Source: an uncultured Bacilli bacterium (lineage in GTDB: Bacteria; Bacillota_I; Bacilli_A; RF39; UBA660). Taken from it: a DNA stretch of 5,733 bases. The translations under genes were made by a program, and so were the position numbers. The number at the start of each line of letters is the position of its first letter. Positions within the stretch are counted from its first letter, which is position 1. Below the pieces are notes generated by a model. It was given only the letters and a program-made list of their open reading frames with translations, had not been told where the DNA came from and made no database searches. Location of the stretch: contig CAKPLX010000066.1 in the NCBI GenBank assembly GCA_934167785.1, positions 1 to 5,733 on the forward strand. The letters run 5' to 3'. Below, in pieces: positions 3,301 through 5,733 of this stretch.

Positions 3301-5733
3301 AGGAGCAAAAACGATAACAATAACACCAAGTACAACAGCATGGACAAATCAAAACATAACAGCAACAATAGCATATCCAGATGTAACAACATCAAATACA
3401 AGAAAAGCAGGATACGGAACAACATTAGCAAATGCACAAACAGCGTCAACAAAGGCAACGGCACCAACAACAAGCGTAACAATAACAGCAAATGGATATG
3501 TATATGCAACAGCAACAGACTCAGCAGGGAATGTAATTACAGCAAGTAGACAAATAGCCAATATAGATAAAGAAGCACCAACAATAACAAAGGCAGAAAT
3601 AAAAAACATAAAAACCACAGGATATGATGTATATGTTTATGGAGTTCAAGACTCTGGTTCAGGAGTAAATAGAGTACAATTTCCAACATGGACAACTGCA
3701 AACGGACAAGATGACATTCAATCAGATTGGCCAAACACTGTATCTGCAAGAGGAACAAAACAATCTGATGGTACAACATGGGTATATCATGTAAATACTA
3801 CAGATCATAAAAATGAAGCAGGAGAATATTGGACTCATGTGTATGTATATGATAATTTAGGGAATTCTATTATGAGATATGGTGAAAAGGTAAGCGTTCC
3901 AAGTGTAACAATAACATATAATGAAAACTATTCAGGAGGGGGAGTTACCAGTGTAAACAAAAGCTATAATTCTGAATTAGGAACGTTAAGCACACCTACA
4001 AGAACGGGATATACATTTGCTGGTTGGTATACGGAAACAACAGGAGGAACACAAATAACATCAACAACCAAAACACCAGCAGGAAATGTAACATATTATG
4101 CACATTGGACAGTAAATAATTACAATATTGATTTAAATTTTGATGTAGATACAACTACTTATTGGAGCGGATATAATTCAAGAATATATGTTGGATTGAA
4201 AATTGGCGGAGTAGATAAAGGATATGTTCAGGATTATGGTGGAGAAAGTCCATATGGAACAAAGTGGGAAATATATGGAGCAAAATTAGATGGAGTAAAT
4301 ATTGCATATTCTGATAGTGGAACATTAGGAGCAGGTCCATTAGATTTAAGAGCTAAATTTTATACAGTAACAGTAGCCGTAAATAATTCAAGTTATGGAA
4401 GTATATCAACAACTAGTTTGATAGTTCCAAGAAATAGCACAACATATTCAGTAAGTGGACAAACATTGACTTTAAGTGATGGAAGAAAAGCAACAGCCAA
4501 TATAACAAATGCAACTGGATATATAACAACGTTTACAGGTTGGTCATCAACAAGTGGAACGATTGCAAGTGCAATAACAGTAACAGCCAACTTTAGTAGA
4601 GCAGATAAAACAGCACCTACAATGACAACACCAACAATATCTCCAACAGGCTGGACAAATGGAAATGTAACATTAACAGCAAAAGCAATAGATAATGGTT
4701 CAGGAATTGTAGCGTATCAATGGAGCACAAATTCAGGATTAACATCAGCGTCAGGAGGTTGGACAAGCATAACAAATACAAAATCACAAATAACACAAAC
4801 ATACACAGCAACAGGAAATGGAACATATTATTTTTATGCAAAAGATGCATCTGGAAATGTGGGAAAAACCAATATAAGTATCTCTAATATAGATAAAACA
4901 GCACCAACAATGGTAGCTCCAACAGCATCAACAACAGGCTGGACAAATGGAAATGTAACGTTAACAGCAAAAGCAACAGATACAGCATCAGGAATAAGCT
5001 ATTATCAATGGAGCACAAACTCAGGGTTAACAGCATCATCAGGAGGTTGGAAAAGTATAACAAATACAAAATCACAAATAACACAAACATACACAGCAAC
5101 AGGAAATGGAACATACTATTTTTATGCAAAAGATGCAGTTGGAAATGTAGGGAAAACAAGTATAAGTATCTCTAATATAGATAAAACAGCACCAACAATG
5201 GTAACCCCAACAGCATCAACAACAGGCTGGACAAATGGAAATGTAACGTTAACAGCAAAAGCAACAGATACAGCATCAGGAATAAGCTATTATCAATGGA
5301 GCACAAACTCAGGGTTAACAGCATCATCAGGAGGTTGGAAAAGTATAACAAATACAAAATCACAAATAACACAAACATACACAGCAACAGGAAATGGAAC
5401 ATACTATTTTTATGCAAAAGATGCAGTTGGAAATGTAGGGAAAACAAGTATAAGTATCTCTAATATAGATAAAACAGCACCAACAATGGTAACCCCAACA
5501 GCATCAACAACAGGCTGGACAAATGGAAATGTAACATTAACAGCCAAAGCAACAGATACAGCATCAGGAATAAGCTATTATCAATGGAGCACAAATTCAG
5601 GGTTAACAGCATCATCAGGAGGTTGGACAAGCATAACAAATACAAAATCACAAATAACACAAACATACACAGCAACAGGAAATGGAACATATTATTTTTA
5701 TGCAAAAGATGCATCTGGAAATGTGGGAAAAAC
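134..5733 (+). CDS. Giant modular Ig-like repeat surface protein (3' end outside window)
   Basis: This is an uninterrupted frame of 1866 complete codons, open at the right edge. It probably encodes an exported, membrane-tethered fibrous adhesin or carbohydrate-binding protein; the role is inferred from domain types. Order by residue: basic N-terminus (1-16), membrane helix (about 18-38), charged probable coiled coil (42-75), unassigned beta-rich stretch (80-173), two BIG2-like domains (174-328), duplicated module copy 1 (330-508), Ig-like segment with a lectin-like domain (567-719), two Ig-like domains (764-954), module copy 2 (955-1152), GBS Bsp-like repeat (1153-1249), InlB B-type repeat (1258-1326), unassigned (1327-1409), divergent InlB B-like (1410-1489), tandem 96-residue repeats (from 1491). 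Linkers DK(T/E)xPT recur at 501, 764, 848, 955, 1145, 1491, 1587, 1683 and 1779. It is Thr/Ser-rich with only three Cys (386, 577, 1026), typical of Gram-positive surface proteins. The start is set by the RBS at 122-128. It appears monocistronic at its 5' side. No catalytic motif is visible. Any sortase motif or other C-terminal attachment lies beyond the window. Confidence 0.93.
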   Translation, partial: MKKILNINKKFKNNKGSITSFTLLSMLFFLVVVIAIYASVNTKVQKQEKELNTIQKSYEQQEEINDIYEKKYDNYINSKTSTIQVYADTTLKGEVKGQKKNTLGTVYTNVVQNKIKIFGGANSTYAYSETVDGNKMVLSGNEMTIQATTNGKTIYTWIKGEDGEYTKYYTAVTVKLSTLQDKTIYVAEGKNTDIGEISGQNKGKITYSQIDTNYVSVENDKVIGIKAGDTTITATESNGGAQAKITIKIVKLTLEKTKGITTVGDNKKIQVSGINNGTISAKSNDETIAKVTVSGTEVTVIPQKIGNTKIIITESNAGANIEYEIQIVGITLAPNGGKYTIPTTGKATIKTKVKVENASKIEIAWTSSKLEWKTIENNSETIKSDCEPGTYYLYVKVDNEYLYQSQAFIVGEEKIAINIKTSTTEWTNQDVTATITYPDVTTLNTRKAGYGVTLANAQTAATKATAPTTNVTVTANGYIYATATDSAGNVITASRQITNIDKEGPTITSVTTGTNTTYADTATIVANDASKIVAYGISQNANTQPTDWISTNKIDLTNVPTKVENGATWARVFYHNCVNGSELFTSEAEALSTNSRYKFSVLSDLENYRNSNGEFEFLLQYPNDTNQYNRWIQKDNPAKVTVANGTGNETAAGYKAVHVDWTGQYWGGLTKSTITATFINGSVGHGNWFYAIGAYSKYVLGIPTYASTASVAELWARIDNLNKEGKQTINATIGNITENGTYYAWTKDIAGNVSSKEFTVNKVDKTAPTITKLEADNINWTNQSVNVTVTANDAESGLYTASPYGWNTNQEWKNSSTTTVTESGTYTVYVRNAIGNVSSKAITISNIDKTAPTAPVITAKIGSDTGSTYTSGTWTNQPVIITAASTDEQSKINRIEYSYDNKTWKTDWGTDLVTNGNQKSIKGTWNSNYNTTIYVRAVDNVGNVSAVSSIVLRQDKTAPTVTLSQNGGSYAKPTSGNATIKTTITAADTGGSGLKTLQYAWSTSNTTEPTTWTTFTNGTTVSKTDCVAGTYYLWTNVYDNAGTRASTVKVSGGFVVGAKTITITPSTTAWTNQNITATIAYPDVTTSNTRKAGYGTTLANAQTASTKATAPTTSVTITANGYVYATATDSAGNVITASRQIANIDKEAPTITKAEIKNIKTTGYDVYVYGVQDSGSGVNRVQFPTWTTANGQDDIQSDWPNTVSARGTKQSDGTTWVYHVNTTDHKNEAGEYWTHVYVYDNLGNSIMRYGEKVSVPSVTITYNENYSGGGVTSVNKSYNSELGTLSTPTRTGYTFAGWYTETTGGTQITSTTKTPAGNVTYYAHWTVNNYNIDLNFDVDTTTYWSGYNSRIYVGLKIGGVDKGYVQDYGGESPYGTKWEIYGAKLDGVNIAYSDSGTLGAGPLDLRAKFYTVTVAVNNSSYGSISTTSLIVPRNSTTYSVSGQTLTLSDGRKATANITNATGYITTFTGWSSTSGTIASAITVTANFSRADKTAPTMTTPTISPTGWTNGNVTLTAKAIDNGSGIVAYQWSTNSGLTSASGGWTSITNTKSQITQTYTATGNGTYYFYAKDASGNVGKTNISISNIDKTAPTMVAPTASTTGWTNGNVTLTAKATDTASGISYYQWSTNSGLTASSGGWKSITNTKSQITQTYTATGNGTYYFYAKDAVGNVGKTSISISNIDKTAPTMVTPTASTTGWTNGNVTLTAKATDTASGISYYQWSTNSGLTASSGGWKSITNTKSQITQTYTATGNGTYYFYAKDAVGNVGKTSISISNIDKTAPTMVTPTASTTGWTNGNVTLTAKATDTASGISYYQWSTNSGLTASSGGWTSITNTKSQITQTYTATGNGTYYFYAKDASGNVGK
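426..435 (+). repeat. A10 homopolymer inside the coding region
   Basis: Ten consecutive A bases lie in codons 98-101 (CAA AAA AAA AAT). Loss of one A places a TAG almost at once, after ATA CAT; gain of one A leads to a TAG about 20 codons on. Either change would truncate the protein to roughly 100-120 residues, keeping the membrane anchor and losing every repeat domain. Such a tract could act as a slippage or phase-variation site, though runs of A are also expected by chance here. Confidence 0.6.
653..1114 (+). other. Two BIG2-like bacterial Ig domains
   Basis: Residues 174-249 and 250-327 are two successive domains of about 76-78 residues. Each starts with a hydrophobic VKL strand and carries the BIG2-type pattern: a strand ending in a small-residue turn then alternating Thr/Ile. 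The first has K226-A-G-D-T-T-I-T-A-T; the second has I305-G-N-T-K-I-I-I-T. BIG2 domains occur in intimin, invasin and many Gram-positive surface proteins as stalk or binding units. The assignment is by motif only, and the second copy is more divergent. Confidence 0.65.
1121..1657 (+). repeat. Duplicated two-domain module, copy 1
   Basis: Residues 330-508. The first part (1121-1399) has an N-G-G-K-Y start and a DCxxGTYYL strand near C386. The second part (1400-1657) has W426-T-N-Q, YPDVTT, NTRKAGYG, a TLANAQTA stretch and ATDSAGN. It ends with the DKEGPT linker at 501. The second part matches 3332-3589 without gaps, at about 90% of bases by eye. The fold is probably two Ig-like beta-sandwiches; I do not recognise a named family for the TLANAQTA part. 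Confidence 0.8.
1658..2422 (+). other. Ig-like segment carrying an aromatic-rich lectin-like domain
   Basis: An Ig-like start (residues 509-566) and an Ig-like end (about 720-763, with ENGTYYAWTKDIAGNVSS and the DKTAPT linker) flank a different domain at 567-719 (1832-2290). That domain is rich in aromatic residues and His: ATWARVFYHN (W569, H575), YNRWIQKDNP (W631), VDW (W661), YWGGL (W666), GSVGHGNWFYAIGAY (H685, W688) and ELWARID (W715). Its composition and position suggest a ligand- or carbohydrate-binding head inserted in the stalk. From memory, similar sequences occur in other Gram-positive surface proteins, but I cannot name a family. Function is inferred. Confidence 0.55.
2423..2995 (+). 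other. Two DKTAPT-linked bacterial Ig-like domains
   Basis: Residues 764-847 and 848-954 are bounded by DKTAPT linkers. Each follows the recurring plan WTNQ-strand, acidic turn, Trp in the middle, then a final strand and A/V-x-G-N-V turn: ESGTYTVYVRNAIGNVSS in the first and TTIYVRAVDNVGNVSA in the second. The second is longer (107 against 84 residues) because of the segment around KTWKTDWGTD. They most likely act as stalk units. Confidence 0.7.
2996..3589 (+). repeat. Duplicated two-domain module, copy 2
   Basis: Residues 955-1152. The first part (2996-3331) has Q-N-G-G-S-Y, TDCVAGTYYLW (C1026) and a GGFVVG strand. The second part (3332-3589) begins around W1070-T-N-Q and matches 1400-1657 codon for codon: about 26 mismatches in 258 bases and 12 differences in 86 residues, counted by eye. 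A stretch of about 50 bases covering YATATDSAGNVITASR is identical. The first parts align in order but are much more diverged. The copies are 1932 bp apart, an exact multiple of three, so the duplication kept the frame. Confidence 0.8.
3590..3880 (+). other. GBS Bsp-like repeat domain
   Basis: Residues 1153-1249 show the landmarks of the GBS Bsp-like repeat: GYDVYVYGV (from G1163), F1183-P-T-W1186, NGQDD (1190-1194), a Val-Asn strand then H1225-K-N, a Gly-Glu-Tyr turn, and VYVYDNLGN at the end. The family was named from a group B streptococcal surface protein and is common in cell-wall-associated proteins of Bacillota, often beside hydrolase or glucan-binding domains. Its exact ligand is not settled. 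Here it lies among stalk domains with no enzyme in the window. Confidence 0.8.
3905..4111 (+). other. Listeria-Bacteroides (InlB B-type) repeat
   Basis: Residues 1258-1326 contain VTITYN, a Gly-rich turn, GTLSTPTRTGYTFAGWYT (R1290, G1292, Y1293, F1295, G1297, W1298) and a closing YYAHWT. This matches the consensus of the Listeria-Bacteroides repeat, the beta-grasp-like unit found as B-repeats in internalin B. In surface proteins it acts as a spacer or partner-binding unit. Confidence 0.88.
4112..4360 (+). other. Unassigned beta-rich domain
   Basis: Residues 1327-1409 lie between two InlB-type repeats. Visible features are NYNIDLNFDVD, a Tyr/Trp/Gly stretch (TTYWSGYNSR), YVGLKIGGVDKGYVQDYGG, KWEIYGAKLDGV and a Gly-rich end. 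The pattern suggests beta strands with Gly-Gly turns. I do not recognise the family; it could be a companion domain that regularly travels with InlB B-type repeats. Confidence 0.4.
4361..4600 (+). other. Divergent InlB B-like repeat
   Basis: Residues 1410-1489 begin YTVTVAVNNSSYGSIS, continue through a Thr/Ser-rich middle, and end FTGWSSTSGTI then ITVTANFSR. The Gly-Ser turn after the first strand, the F-x-G-W core and the closing T-A-N-F are the hallmarks of the divergent InlB B-repeat group. It immediately precedes the tandem Ig-like array. Confidence 0.65.
4604..5733 (+). repeat. Four tandem 288-bp (96-residue) Ig-like repeats
   Basis: Units start at the GAT of DKTAPT: R1 4604-4891, R2 4892-5179, R3 5180-5467, R4 5468 to the edge (266 of 288 bp). 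The spacing is exactly 288 bp. Each unit has a GWTNGNVTLTAKA strand, YQW, a Ser-rich turn, GGW, ITNTKSQITQTYTATGNG, TYYFYAKD and GNVGKT. R3 has 21 Thr and 12 Ser in 96 residues. R2 and R3 differ at two bases in one codon (GCT to ACC, Ala to Thr). R4 resembles R3 in its first half and R1 in its second. These are probably stalk units; more copies may follow. Confidence 0.95.

Noticed and set aside
4604..5733. Possible CRISPR array or non-coding satellite
   Set aside because: Units are 288 bp, contiguous with no spacers, an exact multiple of three, and encode Ig-like repeats in the same frame as the upstream gene.
134..5733. Alternative genetic code with TGA as Trp
   Set aside because: All Trp positions, including the conserved ones in InlB-type and Ig-like motifs, use TGG, and no in-frame TGA occurs.

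Overview
The window holds one very large, partial protein-coding gene on the + strand, running from an ATG at 134 past the right edge. It has at least 1866 codons with no in-frame stop. Ahead of it are a short intergenic region with a terminator-type hairpin, a good housekeeping-type promoter and a ribosome binding site. I see no second gene on either strand. The long open frames on the - strand, and those in other + frames, are Leu/Phe/Ile-rich or Asn/Lys/Ser-rich shadows of the A-rich, TTA/ACA/GCA-dominated coding strand.

The organism is probably a low-GC Bacillota member, plausibly an uncultured gut or host-associated clostridial lineage; this is an inference. The DNA is very AT-rich, codons end mostly in A or T, Arg is read from AGA/AGG, and the protein is built from Gram-positive surface modules. 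All Trp codons are TGG and no TGA occurs in frame, so there is no sign of Mycoplasma-type recoding.

Layout: terminator hairpin (2-45); extended -10 promoter (69-97); RBS (122-128). The CDS then encodes, in order: a basic N-terminus with a KGSIT motif and one membrane helix; a short probable coiled coil; a beta-rich stretch; two BIG2-like domains; duplicated module copy 1; an Ig-like segment carrying an aromatic-rich lectin-like domain; two DKTAPT-linked Ig-like domains; duplicated module copy 2; a GBS Bsp-like repeat; a Listeria-Bacteroides (InlB B-type) repeat; an unassigned domain; a divergent InlB B-like repeat; and four tandem 96-residue Ig-like repeats, the last cut by the window edge.

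Together these describe a membrane-tethered, multi-domain fibrous surface protein, probably an adhesin or carbohydrate-binding stalk. The most informative signals are the near-identical 288-bp tandem repeats, whose fourth copy is a mosaic of its neighbours; a 10-A homopolymer early in the gene that could switch it off by slippage; a pilin-like N-terminus without the usual Glu at +5; and a conserved-looking lectin-like domain that I cannot match to a named family. No enzymatic active site is visible, and the C-terminus, which would show how the protein is attached to the wall, is outside the window.
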